Source: SYIM01 sp041182885
Lineage (GTDB): Bacteria; Pseudomonadota; Gammaproteobacteria; Burkholderiales; Burkholderiaceae_E
Length of the DNA stretch: 64,000 nucleotides
Reading direction: 5' to 3'
Assembly (NCBI GenBank): GCA_049423065.1
Contig: JBMSQB010000001.1
Location: 86,352 to 150,351 of the forward strand
The notes below the pieces were generated by a model. That model searched no databases. It was not told where the DNA came from and saw only the letters and a program-made list of their open reading frames with translations. Shown here in pieces: positions 35,187 through 44,100 of this stretch (position 1 is its first letter; every line of letters begins with the position of its first letter). The position numbers were made by a program, and so were the translations under genes.

Positions 35187-36435
35187 GGCGAACATCCTGG
35201 TCGGCATTGACATCATGTTGGGTGAGGGCGAGCACCGCCCCGGCGAGGAGCGTCGCCACCGATAGCGCAAGTCCCGGCGTGAGCGACCCCCAGTGATCGG
35301 CCAGCCAGCCTGTGAGGACCGGCCCCGCCACCTGGCCTGCGGCAAACACAATGGTGAAGCCCGCCATGGCATGGCCCCAGTCGCGCATGGGGATGCCCTT
35401 CTTCACCAGGCTCTGAATGGCCGAAGGAATGGAAAACATGGCTGCGCCAAACAATGCCGCCGACAGCATCATGATGGGTGCTGCCGCGTGCAGCAGAGGC
35501 AGCAAGGCGCCGCAGGCAAGCGTGGCCATGGCGGCTGCCAGCGGCCGTCCGCCCGACCAGCGCTCAACCGGGCCCCGCCAGATGGCCGGCGCGAGCAGCG
35601 TGGTGGCGCCCAGCATCATCCAGGCGGTGATCACGGTGACGGTTTGTGCGCCGTGCTCGCGCATCCAGGCAATCACGAAGGTCATGTAGCCGATGTAGCC
35701 CAGACCAAAGCAGAGATAGGTGATGAGAGCCCTGCGAAGCGGCGCGATCGATGAGTGCGGCGTGGCGGGTGTGAAGGCCTCACCGTTCGGTGGCGTGGCC
35801 CGTGATGCGGCTGCGCCCGCGTTCGATCCCGGCTCGATGATTTGAAGCGCCGCCCATACCGAGGCCACGGTCATGGCGAATGCGGTGACGCCCATTGCCT
35901 GCCAGGCGAGCGGCCAGGCGGTCGCACCGTGGGCATCGAGCAGAAGGGGAATGGCCGCGCCACACAGCATCAGCCCGATGCCGCCGCCCGCAAAGTAGAT
36001 GGCGATTGTGGTGGTGGCGAGAGCGGGCCGCGACGGCATCACGTTGCCCGACAGCGTTCCGCCGCAAATGAAAACAGCAGCTCCGCCCACGCCACCCAGG
36101 AGCCGCATCAGGCTCAGGATCGCCGGTTCGCGCGACAATCCGGTGGCGAATACGGCAAGAGAGGTCAGCACCATGCCAGCGATGAAGAGCGTACGGTTGC
36201 CCGCGCGCGCCACCCAGACACGTGTCAGAACCGCGCCGATCAGGTAGCCGGCCGCATTGGCGGTGTTGAGCCATCCCGCCTCGGCATAGTTGAGGAGGAG
36301 ATCGTCGCGCATGGCAGGAAGCACCAGCGCATAGGCGAAGCGCGCAAACGAGTTCGAGACGGCCGGTCCGAACGAGAGCAGGAACGCCAGCACCCAGCCC
36401 GCGATCAGAGACGGGTCGCGGGCTGGGGCGCTCAT
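35176..36435 (-). CDS. MFS transporter, YbfB/YjiJ-like
   Basis: A 419-residue inner-membrane transporter with about twelve hydrophobic segments. The N-terminal S-F-A-R-F-A-Y-A-L-V-L-P-A-M-R segment and the short A-G-W-L-N-T-A-N-A-A-G-Y-L block resemble YbfB/YjiJ-type MFS proteins. Substrate unknown; likely the uptake or efflux partner of the surrounding catabolic enzymes. It lies 6 bases after the CoxM-like gene and overlaps the hydratase gene, so it is part of one leftward transcript. Confidence 0.87.
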   Translation of the reverse strand: MSAPARDPSLIAGWVLAFLLSFGPAVSNSFARFAYALVLPAMRDDLLLNYAEAGWLNTANAAGYLIGAVLTRVWVARAGNRTLFIAGMVLTSLAVFATGLSREPAILSLMRLLGGVGGAAVFICGGTLSGNVMPSRPALATTTIAIYFAGGGIGLMLCGAAIPLLLDAHGATAWPLAWQAMGVTAFAMTVASVWAALQIIEPGSNAGAAASRATPPNGEAFTPATPHSSIAPLRRALITYLCFGLGYIGYMTFVIAWMREHGAQTVTVITAWMMLGATTLLAPAIWRGPVERWSGGRPLAAAMATLACGALLPLLHAAAPIMMLSAALFGAAMFSIPSAIQSLVKKGIPMRDWGHAMAGFTIVFAAGQVAGPVLTGWLADHWGSLTPGLALSVATLLAGAVLALTQHDVNADQDVRHAQ

Positions 36436-36441
36436 GCTGCC

Positions 36442-37236
36442 TCAGCGGGCGGCGACAACAGCCCGCGCAGCGAGTACCGGGATCAGGTGGGCGCGATACT
36501 CGGCCGAGGCGTGCAGGTCGGCATTGAGATCGGACGCGTTCACCTTGACGCCGCGCGCGGCCGCTGCGGTCCAACTGGCCGAGAGCGCCTGTTCCAGCGC
36601 CGGGACCCGGAAGGCACACGCTGCCGAACCGGTGACGGCCACTCGCACGCCATCGGTGAATCGGGCGACGAACACGCCGACCAGTGCATAGTGCGAGGCC
36701 GGTTGCCGGAACTTGATGTAGGCCGCCGCGAGTGGCTGCGCGAAGCGGACCGACTCGATGATTTCTTCGGTCTCGAGCGCAGTCTGGTAGATGCCGGTGA
36801 AGAATTCATCGGCCGAGATGCTGCGGCGATCGGTACGGATCGAGGCCTTGAGCGCAAGCACTGCTGCCGGGTAGCAGGCTGCGGGGTCGTTGTTGGCGAG
36901 GCTGCCGCCCAGAGTGCCGCGCGCGCGGACCTGCTGATCGCCGATGCCGTCGGCCAGATCGGCAAGCGACGGAATGTTGGCGCGCACCAGTTCCGAGCGA
37001 GCCACCTCGGCGTGGGTGGTCATGGCGCCGATGGTGATGGCATCGGGCTGCCGGGTGATGCCGCGCAGGGTCGCAACGCCCGACAGATCGATGAGGTCGG
37101 TAGGCGCAGCCAGCCCAAGCTTGATGGCCGGAAGCAGCGATTGCCCGCCGGCGATCAGGCGTCCGTCGGCGGCCCGGCTCAGGGTCGCGATGGCATCGGC
37201 AGTGGAGGCAGGGCGGTGGAAATCGAAAGCATTCAT
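36442..37236 (-). CDS. Molybdenum hydroxylase FAD-binding subunit, CoxM-like
   Basis: Medium subunit of a xanthine-dehydrogenase-family enzyme; it carries FAD and passes electrons from the iron-sulfur subunit. 264 residues. The two FAD motifs are readable: A-G-G-Q-S-L-L-P near residue 29 and T-L-G-G-S-L-A-N-N-D-P near 108. The start at 37236 gives the usual M-N-A-F-D-F-H-R-P. It follows the large-subunit gene by 55 bases, completing an S-L-M gene order. Confidence 0.93.
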   Translation of the reverse strand: MNAFDFHRPASTADAIATLSRAADGRLIAGGQSLLPAIKLGLAAPTDLIDLSGVATLRGITRQPDAITIGAMTTHAEVARSELVRANIPSLADLADGIGDQQVRARGTLGGSLANNDPAACYPAAVLALKASIRTDRRSISADEFFTGIYQTALETEEIIESVRFAQPLAAAYIKFRQPASHYALVGVFVARFTDGVRVAVTGSAACAFRVPALEQALSASWTAAAARGVKVNASDLNADLHASAEYRAHLIPVLAARAVVAAR

Positions 37237-37291
37237 TTCGGTGTTCCGTCTGGAAGTCGCAGGCGAAGGTCGGACGCGGCGTTGGGGGCGT

Positions 37292-39622
37292 TCAGGCCGA
37301 GGGGCCCTGCAGTGCGCGCCACACGCGCTCGCTCGTGAGCGGCATCTGGATGGCGGTAGCGCGCTCGCCCAGGCCGCTGCGCGCAAGCGCATCGACGACC
37401 GCATTCACAACCGCAGGCGTGGCGCCGATGGTGCCCAGTTCCCCCACGCCCTTCACGCCCAGCGGATTGGCCTTGCAGGGCACCGACTGATCGAGCCGGG
37501 TTTCAAAGCGCTTGACGATGCCGGCGCGGGGCATTGCGTAGTCGAGGAAGCTGGCGGTGACGAGCTGAGCCTGCTCGTCATAGACGAGTTGCTCGCAAAG
37601 CGCCTGTCCGATGCCCTGCACGGCGCCGCCATCGACCTGGCCCAATACGATCATGGGGTTGACCACGCGCCCCACGTCGTTCACGGACGCATAGCGATCG
37701 ATGGCCACTTCACCAGTGTCCGGATCGACTTCCACTTCGCAGATGTGGCAGCCATTGGGCCAGCTCGGCCCGTCGACCTTGGTGACCGACTCAAGGAAGA
37801 TGCTGCCCGAGGCTTCGCGCGCCGCGACATCAAACAGGCTGATCTGCAGGTCGGTGCCCGCCACCCGGAAACGTCCAGCTTCGTATTCGAGATCCGAAGC
37901 GGGTGCCTCGAGGGCATCGGCTGCCTTTTGCCGGGCGATGTCGAGCACCTTGACGGCGGCCGCCTGCAGGGCCGACCCGGCGGTGAAGAGCGAGCGGGAC
38001 CCGGCGCTGCCGAATCCCTCGCCGCGATCAGTGTCGCCTTGAATGATCCGGATGCGCTCGAGCGGAATGCCGAACGAGTCGACTGCCAGCTGCGCATAGG
38101 TGGTGGCGATTCCCTGACCCATCGCCTGCGTGGCGGTGAAGATCTCGATGAAACCATCGGCGGTGACGTTGACCGTGACCCGGTCATCAAGCACATTGCC
38201 CCCGGTCCATTCCAGGAAGGTGGCGATGCCGCGGCCGCGCAGGCGCCCTTGTTCGCGGCTTGCTTTCGCACGCGCCTCGAACCCGTTCCAGTCGGCAAGG
38301 TCAACGCCCTGCGCCATGATGCTGGGGAAATTGCCCGTGTCGTAGACCTGACCCATCGCGTTCTTGTAGGGCATTTGCTCGGGCCGCACCATGTTGCGGC
38401 GCCGCAGCTCGATGGGGTCGATGCCGGTCTTGAGCGCGGCGGCGCTCATGAGGCGCTCGATCACATAGACGGCCTCAGGCCGGCCCGCGCCCCGGTAGGC
38501 ACCGAGCGGCGTGGTGTTGGTGAGCACAGCCTGGATGTGAAGATCGATGGTGCCGATGTCGTAGATGCTGGTCGTGATCCAGGGGCCGATCAGAAGCGGG
38601 ATGGCACAGCCTGTGGGGGCCGGGTGAGCGCCAATGTTGGCCTGGGTGCGCACGCGGAGCGCAAGCACGCGGCCCTCGGCGTTCAGCGCCAGATCGGCCT
38701 GGCTTCGCAGACCTCGGCCGTGTACCGCGGTGAGGAACTCTTCGCTTCGCTCGGCGATCCATTTCACGCTGGCGCGCATCTGCCGTGCAACGAAGGCAAC
38801 GGCGACGTCTTCGGGGTAGGCACCGGTCTTCATGCCGAAGCCGCCCCCGACGTCGCCCACCAGCACGCGCACCTGATCCTTGGTGAGCCCCAACTGGTCG
38901 GCGATCGTGTTGCGGGCGCCGGAAGGCATCTGCGAACTCATGCGCAGGGTTGTGCGGCCATCGGCCGGATCAAAGCTTGCGAGCACCGAGCGCGGCTCGA
39001 TCGAGGCCGGCGCGAGCCGTTGATTGTCGAGGTCGAGCGACACCACATGGGCGGCAGCGGCGAAGGCCTGGTCGGCTGCCTCGCGGTTGCCGTAGCGGGT
39101 TTCGGCCACGACGTTGCCCGGGGCACCCGACCACACCTGGGGGGCGCCATCGGCGAGCGCTGCGGCCACACTGCCGACCGCAGGCAACTCCTGGTAATCG
39201 ACCATGACCGCATCACGGCCGGCGCGGGCAGCATCGGCAGAGGTGGCAATCACCGCCGCCACGGCTTCGCCCACGAAGCGCACGACCTCGGGGGCGAGGG
39301 CGTGCCGGTCGGGCGGCGGGGGCGGCGTGCCATCGGGTCGCTTGAAAATGGGTGGGGGACCGGCAAAGGGTTTGACGCCGGCTGCAACCAGATCACGGCC
39401 GGTGAATGCGGCGACCACGCCCGGCGTGGCCAGGGCCGCCGCCAGGTCGATCGAGCCGATCCGGGCGTGCGCCATGGGCGAGCGGACAAACACCAGGTGA
39501 AGCAGGCCCTCCGGCGCGAAATCATCAACATACCGGCCGCGGCCAGTGATCAGCGCGGGGTCTTCGATACGGCGTACGGAATGTCCGCTGCCGAAGCGGC
39601 CAAAGTCGTTGTCGGCGGTCAC
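37292..39622 (-). CDS. Molybdenum hydroxylase large subunit, form II CoxL-like
   Basis: Molybdopterin-cytosine-dinucleotide-binding catalytic subunit of the xanthine dehydrogenase / aerobic CO dehydrogenase family, 777 residues. The active-site loop reads A-Y-R-G-A-G-R at residues 375-381, the 'form II' version, not the A-Y-x-C-S-F-R of true CO dehydrogenase. It therefore probably hydroxylates a carbon of an organic substrate. Other conserved parts: D-P-A-L-I-T-G-R-G-R-Y-V-D-D near 21, V-G-D-V-G-G-G-F-G-M-K near 255, and a late G-V-K-G-V-G-E-L-G with the catalytic glutamate. GTG start at 39622, preceded by AAGGA. Confidence 0.93.
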   Translation of the reverse strand: MTADNDFGRFGSGHSVRRIEDPALITGRGRYVDDFAPEGLLHLVFVRSPMAHARIGSIDLAAALATPGVVAAFTGRDLVAAGVKPFAGPPPIFKRPDGTPPPPPDRHALAPEVVRFVGEAVAAVIATSADAARAGRDAVMVDYQELPAVGSVAAALADGAPQVWSGAPGNVVAETRYGNREAADQAFAAAAHVVSLDLDNQRLAPASIEPRSVLASFDPADGRTTLRMSSQMPSGARNTIADQLGLTKDQVRVLVGDVGGGFGMKTGAYPEDVAVAFVARQMRASVKWIAERSEEFLTAVHGRGLRSQADLALNAEGRVLALRVRTQANIGAHPAPTGCAIPLLIGPWITTSIYDIGTIDLHIQAVLTNTTPLGAYRGAGRPEAVYVIERLMSAAALKTGIDPIELRRRNMVRPEQMPYKNAMGQVYDTGNFPSIMAQGVDLADWNGFEARAKASREQGRLRGRGIATFLEWTGGNVLDDRVTVNVTADGFIEIFTATQAMGQGIATTYAQLAVDSFGIPLERIRIIQGDTDRGEGFGSAGSRSLFTAGSALQAAAVKVLDIARQKAADALEAPASDLEYEAGRFRVAGTDLQISLFDVAAREASGSIFLESVTKVDGPSWPNGCHICEVEVDPDTGEVAIDRYASVNDVGRVVNPMIVLGQVDGGAVQGIGQALCEQLVYDEQAQLVTASFLDYAMPRAGIVKRFETRLDQSVPCKANPLGVKGVGELGTIGATPAVVNAVVDALARSGLGERATAIQMPLTSERVWRALQGPSA

Positions 39623-39686
39623 GTGAGTGTCCTTGTGACAGGTGGATTGCGGGAGACGAAGCGGTTGTGCGCCCGGCGAAACCGGG

Positions 39687-40160
39687 TCAGCGTCCGGCGC
39701 CTGAGGTGGCGGCCTGGCGGACCGCCTGGACGATGTTGGCGTAGCCCGTGCAGCGGCACAGGTTGCCCTCAAGCGCCTTCTCGATCGCGGCCTCGTCGGG
39801 CTGCGGGTTGGCTGCAAGAAGACTTGCGCTTGCCATGATCATGCCTGGCGTGCAGAAGCCGCACTGCAGACCGTGGCAATCCATGAAGGCCTGCTGCAGC
39901 GGGTGCAGCGTGCCATCGGTGGCTGCCAGACCCTCGATGGTCTTCACCGTGGCGCCGTGCGCCTGCACGGCAAGCATGGCGCAGGCCTTGATCGCCTGAC
40001 CGTCAAGCAGGACGGTGCAGGCGCCGCACTGGCTGGTATCGCAGCCAACGTGGGTGCCGGTGAGGCCGAGATCAAGCCGGAGAAAATCGACCAGCAGTCG
40101 GCGCGGCTCAACTTCGCGCTCGACCTGCTGACCGTTGACAGTCAGGCGAACAGTGGGCAT
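39687..40160 (-). CDS. Molybdenum hydroxylase [2Fe-2S] subunit, CoxS-like
   Basis: Small subunit carrying two [2Fe-2S] clusters, 157 residues. The plant-ferredoxin-type cysteines are C40, C45, C48 and C60; the second set is C100, C103, C135 and C137 (C-G-F-C-T-P-G-M and L-C-R-C-T-G-Y). All eight are present. The ATG at 40160 follows a GGAG site. First gene of the leftward coxS-L-M-MFS-hydratase operon; it diverges from the BenE-like gene across 113 bases. Confidence 0.95.
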   Translation of the reverse strand: MPTVRLTVNGQQVEREVEPRRLLVDFLRLDLGLTGTHVGCDTSQCGACTVLLDGQAIKACAMLAVQAHGATVKTIEGLAATDGTLHPLQQAFMDCHGLQCGFCTPGMIMASASLLAANPQPDEAAIEKALEGNLCRCTGYANIVQAVRQAATSGAGR

Positions 40161-40273
40161 GGGGGTACGCTCCAAGGAAACAGCCGAGATGTTAGCGCGG
40201 AACCCTGTTGCCGGCATGCTGGCATCATAGGGATCTGGCCGGCCGTGTCGGCGTCAACGCAATAAACCCCTCG

Positions 40274-41449
40274 ATGCGCGAGCATTTTCGACTCTCTCAT
40301 GTGGTGGCGGGATTCGTGTCGGTCCTGGTGGGCTATGCCAGTTCCGCGGTCATCGTATTGCAGGCGGCGGCCGCAGCGGGCGCGACTGCGGCGCAGCAGG
40401 TCTCCTTCCTCTGGGTGCTGGGGGTGGGAATGGGGCTGGCCACCATCGCGCTTTCCCTGCGTTACCGGGCACCGGTGCTTGCCGCCTGGTCGACTTCCGG
40501 CGCGGCGCTCCTGGTGACCGCGCTGGCCGGTGCGACGCTGGGTGAGGCCGTTGGCGCGTTTCTGTTTTCGTCGGCGCTTCTGGTCCTGGTCGGATTGCTG
40601 GGCTGGACCGATGTCATCCTGCGCTACGTGCCGCGCTCGGTGGCGGCGGCCATGCTGGCCGGGGTGTTGCTCCGGTTCTGCACCGGGATGTTTGCGCTCC
40701 CGGGCGCCGGTCTGCTGCTCGCGCTCGCCATGGTGGCGGTGTATCTGCTGGCCAAAAATCGAATGCCCAACTATGCAGTGCTTGCGAGTGTCGGCGTTGG
40801 GGTGGTCGGCACCATGGCGACCACCGGGCTCGACCTCGCGGGTGTCCGGTTTGACCTTGCAGGCCCGGTGTTTGTTGCGCCCGAGTTTTCGCCTGCGGTG
40901 CTGGTGGGCGCAGGCCTGCCGCTCTTTCTGGTGACCATGAGTTCACAGAATCTCACGGGCATGGCGACCTTGCGTGCGCACGGGTACAACACGCCGGCTT
41001 CCCCGCTCATCGCAACCCTCGGCGCCACCGGCCTGGTACTGGGCGCCGCGGGCGGCTTTGCCTACAGCGTGGCGGCAATTTCGGCTGCGGTCTGCATGAC
41101 CGACGATGCCGAGCCCCGGCCCGAACGCCGCTATCTGGTCACGCTCTGGGCAGGCGGCTTCTATGTGCTTGCCGGTTTGTTCGCGGCAACGGTGGTGGCG
41201 TTGCTCGCTGCATTGCCGCAGGCGCTCGTCATGGCGATCACCGGGGTGGCGCTGCTCGCCACACTCAGCAATAGTCTGACGGTTGCGGTCAGCCAGGACG
41301 CAGAGCGCGACGCCGCGATCGTGACCTTCCTGTGCACCGCCTCAGGCATGTCGCTGTTTGGCGTGGGGAGCGCGTTCTGGGGCCTGCTTTTCGGTGTTGC
41401 GGTGCTGCAATGGCGGCGGCGTGACGGCGACAGCACGGCTAAAGGTTGA
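40274..41449 (+). CDS. benE: Benzoate/H+ symporter BenE family transporter
   Basis: A 391-residue inner-membrane protein with about twelve hydrophobic segments. Family blocks: F-V-S-V-L-V-G-Y-A-S-S-A near residue 14, Y-R-A-P-V-L-A-A-W-S-T-S-G-A-A near 70, a V-T-M-S-S-Q-N-L-T-G-M-A segment near 222, and Y-N-T-P-A-S-P-L near 240. BenE relatives import benzoate with protons; the real substrate here may be another aromatic acid. The start at 40274 was chosen because the family's N-terminus begins here; the longer frame to 40208 would overrun the coxS promoter. Confidence 0.9.
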   Translation: MREHFRLSHVVAGFVSVLVGYASSAVIVLQAAAAAGATAAQQVSFLWVLGVGMGLATIALSLRYRAPVLAAWSTSGAALLVTALAGATLGEAVGAFLFSSALLVLVGLLGWTDVILRYVPRSVAAAMLAGVLLRFCTGMFALPGAGLLLALAMVAVYLLAKNRMPNYAVLASVGVGVVGTMATTGLDLAGVRFDLAGPVFVAPEFSPAVLVGAGLPLFLVTMSSQNLTGMATLRAHGYNTPASPLIATLGATGLVLGAAGGFAYSVAAISAAVCMTDDAEPRPERRYLVTLWAGGFYVLAGLFAATVVALLAALPQALVMAITGVALLATLSNSLTVAVSQDAERDAAIVTFLCTASGMSLFGVGSAFWGLLFGVAVLQWRRRDGDSTAKG

Positions 41450-41486
41450 ACCTGCCGAACCGCGCGCGGGCTGAGCCCGGTTCGCG

Positions 41487-42347
41487 TCAGCGCGCGATAT
41501 CGAGCGTGGTGGTTCGACGCAATTCACGCCGGTAGCGGGTGTCGTCGAAGGGGCGTCCCCGGTGCATGGTGGCGCGGTTGTCCCAGATCACCAGATCGCG
41601 TGGCTGCCAGATGTGCCGATAGACAAAAGTCTGCTGGGTGGCGTGTTCAATCAGGTCGAGGAGAAGGATGCGTCCCTCGGGAACCGGCCAGTCGACGATG
41701 TGCGACGCATGAGAGGCCAGATAGAGCGCGCGTCGTCCCGAGCCTGGGAGCGTGCGGACCAGGGGGTGGACAGCCCCCGGAAGTCGGGCTGCTTCTTCAG
41801 GCGAAAAATCGAATCCGATGGTGTGCCGGGAATGAACGATGGAGTGGAACACGCGCAGGCCTGAGAGGCGGGTTTGTTCCTCGGGTTCAAGCGCGTCCCA
41901 GGCGCTTCGCATGTCGGCGAACTCGGTATCGGCACGTACCTCGGGAACCACCTTGGCCGATAGCAGCGAATAGCGTCCGGCGGGATCAACGAACGACGCG
42001 TCGGTGTGCCACAGGCGATTGCTGAGAATGCTGAGCCGACGGCGATCGGCCAGTTCAGCCAGCTCGCCATTTGCTTTCACACTGGAAATGTCGGTGAGCG
42101 CTTCATTGCCGAAGCGGTTTGCACCCAGGGCCGACAACGAGGTCTGGGTGTGCAGCTTGCCGTCGAAGCGGGTCGCGAAATCGACCTGTTCGTCATCGGT
42201 GAACGGCTGATCGCGAAAGACCAGAACGGCGTACTGATCCATGGCAGCGCGGATCGCTGCCAGCATTGCCGGGTCGCGCGCCTGGCGGAGATCGACCCCG
42301 ACCACTTCGGCGGCGAACAGGGAGTGAAGCGGCTTGCAATTGAGCAT
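41487..42347 (-). CDS. TauD/TfdA family Fe(II)/2-oxoglutarate dioxygenase
   Basis: A 286-residue oxygenase that would oxidise a substrate using 2-oxoglutarate and O2. The iron-binding H-x-D is H114/D116 (L-W-H-T-D-A-S-F), the distal histidine lies in R-A-T-M-H-R-G-R-P near residue 265, and an arginine for 2-oxoglutarate follows in Y-R-R-E-L-R-R. TfdA and TauD act on 2,4-D and taurine; this substrate is unknown. It diverges from the thioesterase gene at 42497. Confidence 0.9.
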   Translation of the reverse strand: MLNCKPLHSLFAAEVVGVDLRQARDPAMLAAIRAAMDQYAVLVFRDQPFTDDEQVDFATRFDGKLHTQTSLSALGANRFGNEALTDISSVKANGELAELADRRRLSILSNRLWHTDASFVDPAGRYSLLSAKVVPEVRADTEFADMRSAWDALEPEEQTRLSGLRVFHSIVHSRHTIGFDFSPEEAARLPGAVHPLVRTLPGSGRRALYLASHASHIVDWPVPEGRILLLDLIEHATQQTFVYRHIWQPRDLVIWDNRATMHRGRPFDDTRYRRELRRTTTLDIAR

Positions 42348-42496
42348 GGGAGCTCCGATGAACGGGCAGACAGCAGCGATTTTATTGCGGGTGGACGAGC
42401 ATCGCCAGGCGTCGGGTCCGGTTTCGGATCGGTCGCTGCGGACGCCCAGGGTGGTGTGCGCAAGGTATTCTTCCGCCTCTCTCCGGGAGCCACGCC

Positions 42497-42943
42497 TTGA
42501 AGCATGTCTTGAAAATCACGGTTGAATTCGGTGACTGCGATCCGAGCGGGATCGTTTTTCACCCGAATTTTTTCAGCTGGTTCGATGCGGCCTCGCTGCA
42601 TTTCTTTCGCGATAGCGGCATCCCGCCTTGGCGCGAGACCCTGCTCACCCATGGCATCCTGGGTACGCCGATTGTTTCCACCCGGTGCGACTTCCGGGCG
42701 CCGGCTCGATATGGCGACCAGATCGAGGTCCACACCTGCATATCGGAGTGGCGCGAGCGACGTTTTACGCAGCACCACCAGATCCTGAAGGGCGACATCC
42801 TGATTGCCGAGGCCTTCCACGTGAGGGTGTTCGCCGGGCCTCATCCTGATGATCCGGAGCGCATTCGTGCGGTGCCGGTGCCGCCGGCTTTCCGCGAAAT
42901 GTGCGATCGGAAATATCCCCCGCAGCTGCAGGAGCCGGGCTGA
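42497..42943 (+). CDS. 4-hydroxybenzoyl-CoA thioesterase-like protein
   Basis: A 148-residue hotdog-fold thioesterase. The catalytic segment G-D-C-D-P-S-G-I-V-F-H-P-N-F is at residues 12-25, the form found in 4-hydroxybenzoyl-CoA thioesterases, with aspartate as the catalytic residue. It would release an acid from an aryl-CoA or acyl-CoA. The start is TTG at 42497, following a GGGAG site; no better upstream start was seen. In context it could recycle CoA from dead-end products of the two acyl-CoA ligases. Confidence 0.88.
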   Translation: MKHVLKITVEFGDCDPSGIVFHPNFFSWFDAASLHFFRDSGIPPWRETLLTHGILGTPIVSTRCDFRAPARYGDQIEVHTCISEWRERRFTQHHQILKGDILIAEAFHVRVFAGPHPDDPERIRAVPVPPAFREMCDRKYPPQLQEPG

Positions 42944-43018
42944 GCGGGCCAGGGGCCAGGGGCGGGCGCGCCCCACCGATCCTGGCGACGCGCGCTCCCC
43001 GGCGAACCGCCCCGCCGG

Positions 43019-43960
43019 TCAGCCGTTGTGGCAGACCTTGCCGTGGCGGGCCAGATCGTAGCCACCCAACCGACCGGCATGCGCTGCGAAGCGGCGACCA
43101 CGCCCGAGCTCGAGCAACCGATTGAGCGGCGGATCAAACACGCTTCGTCGCCACGCAACCAGCTCGACCTCTTCGCAAGCGAGCGGCAGGAAAGGCAGCC
43201 GGTGCCTGTCTGCGACCGCGCGGATGGCAAAGCCAGCATCCGCGTAGCCATCGGCGATGGCTTCAGCCACTTCGGTTTCGCTGAACGCCGGAGTGTCCAG
43301 GGCCCGAAGCTTCTCCAGGTTCGCCCCCGAAGCCCGTAACAGCCGCGCGAACAGGAGATTGCTGCCCGCCCCTGGCTGGCGGCGGATGAAGCGGGCTCGA
43401 CGGGCGATCAGGTCCTTCAGCGACCGGATGCGAAGCGGATTGCCCTCGGCAACGATCAGCCCCTGCTCGCGGCGGGCCCAGTGCAGCGAGACCACGGGAA
43501 GACCTGCCAGCGCGCTCTGGATGGCTTCGGTGTTGTAACCGGCGCCGCTGGCGTTCGGGATGTGAATCAGCGCCGCACACGCCCTGCGGCTCGCAAGTCG
43601 TGCCAGACCGTCACTGCTGCCGTGACAGTCGAGCATGAGCCCCGAACCTGCTTCGCGTACCGCCCAATCAAGCAGTGGGTCATGAGACCCGGCAATGACA
43701 GCGGGCACGTCGACCGACTCGTGCAGAACCGGACCTCGCGTCGAGGCTGCAATCCAGGCGTCGATCCGGTGGCGCTCGAACAGGAGCTTGCCGCGTGCGC
43801 GACCAAACGGGATCTCGCCTCGGGACACCAGGTGGTAAATCGTCCGGGGACTCATTCGGAGGAGTTCTGCCACTTCGGCAGTGGTGAGCAGCGTGGTCTC
43901 GACCGATTGCATGGGCGCGGTGGCTGAGGGCAAAACAGTCTTGGCGGGAGGCTTCGGCAT
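43019..43960 (-). CDS. One-component regulator: excisionase-type HTH fused to PBP-like domain
   Basis: 313 residues. Residues about 24-70 form a MerR/excisionase-type DNA-binding domain (L-T-T-A-E-V-A-E-L-L-R-M-S, then the wing G-K-L-L-F-E-R). From about 85 to the end it resembles the periplasmic-binding-protein type found in molybdate/tungstate-linked regulators (L-D-C-H-G-S-S-D-G-L-A-R-L near 110; Q-P-G-A-G-S-N-L-L-F near 195). It diverges from the tup operon across 140 bases and very likely controls it by sensing the oxyanion inside the cell. Ligand is inferred. ATG at 43960 has an AGGA site 8 bases upstream. Confidence 0.82.
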   Translation of the reverse strand: MPKPPAKTVLPSATAPMQSVETTLLTTAEVAELLRMSPRTIYHLVSRGEIPFGRARGKLLFERHRIDAWIAASTRGPVLHESVDVPAVIAGSHDPLLDWAVREAGSGLMLDCHGSSDGLARLASRRACAALIHIPNASGAGYNTEAIQSALAGLPVVSLHWARREQGLIVAEGNPLRIRSLKDLIARRARFIRRQPGAGSNLLFARLLRASGANLEKLRALDTPAFSETEVAEAIADGYADAGFAIRAVADRHRLPFLPLACEEVELVAWRRSVFDPPLNRLLELGRGRRFAAHAGRLGGYDLARHGKVCHNG

Positions 43961-44100
43961 GGAGGATTCCTGGTGTGCAGCCTTAACCGTGCGGGCGGAG
44001 CATTATGCAAATTTTACGCACACATCTGATTTATTTCACTGACTGCTAAATTTCTTCCGGCCTCAGCCCATCCGCCCACCCTGGATCACAGCCGCTTTCA
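43961..44100. promoter_or_regulatory. Divergent control region of the tup operon and its regulator
   Basis: The region contains an unusually AT-rich patch (44001-44053) for this genome, with nested inverted half-sites: GTGTGC at 43973-43978 against GCACAC at 44018-44023, and GTGCG at 43989-43993 against CGCAC at 44017-44021. A leftward -10-like element lies around 44002-44007. These are candidate operator and promoter elements, not proven ones. Confidence 0.4.

Noticed and set aside
36944..39838. A 964-codon open frame on the plus strand opposite coxL
   Set aside because: It mirrors the coxL gene in a GC-rich genome where antisense frames stay open. It has no recognisable domain, whereas the minus-strand gene has every molybdenum-hydroxylase motif.
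37292..40160. True aerobic carbon monoxide dehydrogenase
   Set aside because: The large subunit has the form II A-Y-R-G-A-G-R loop rather than the A-Y-x-C-S-F-R signature of CO-oxidising enzymes.
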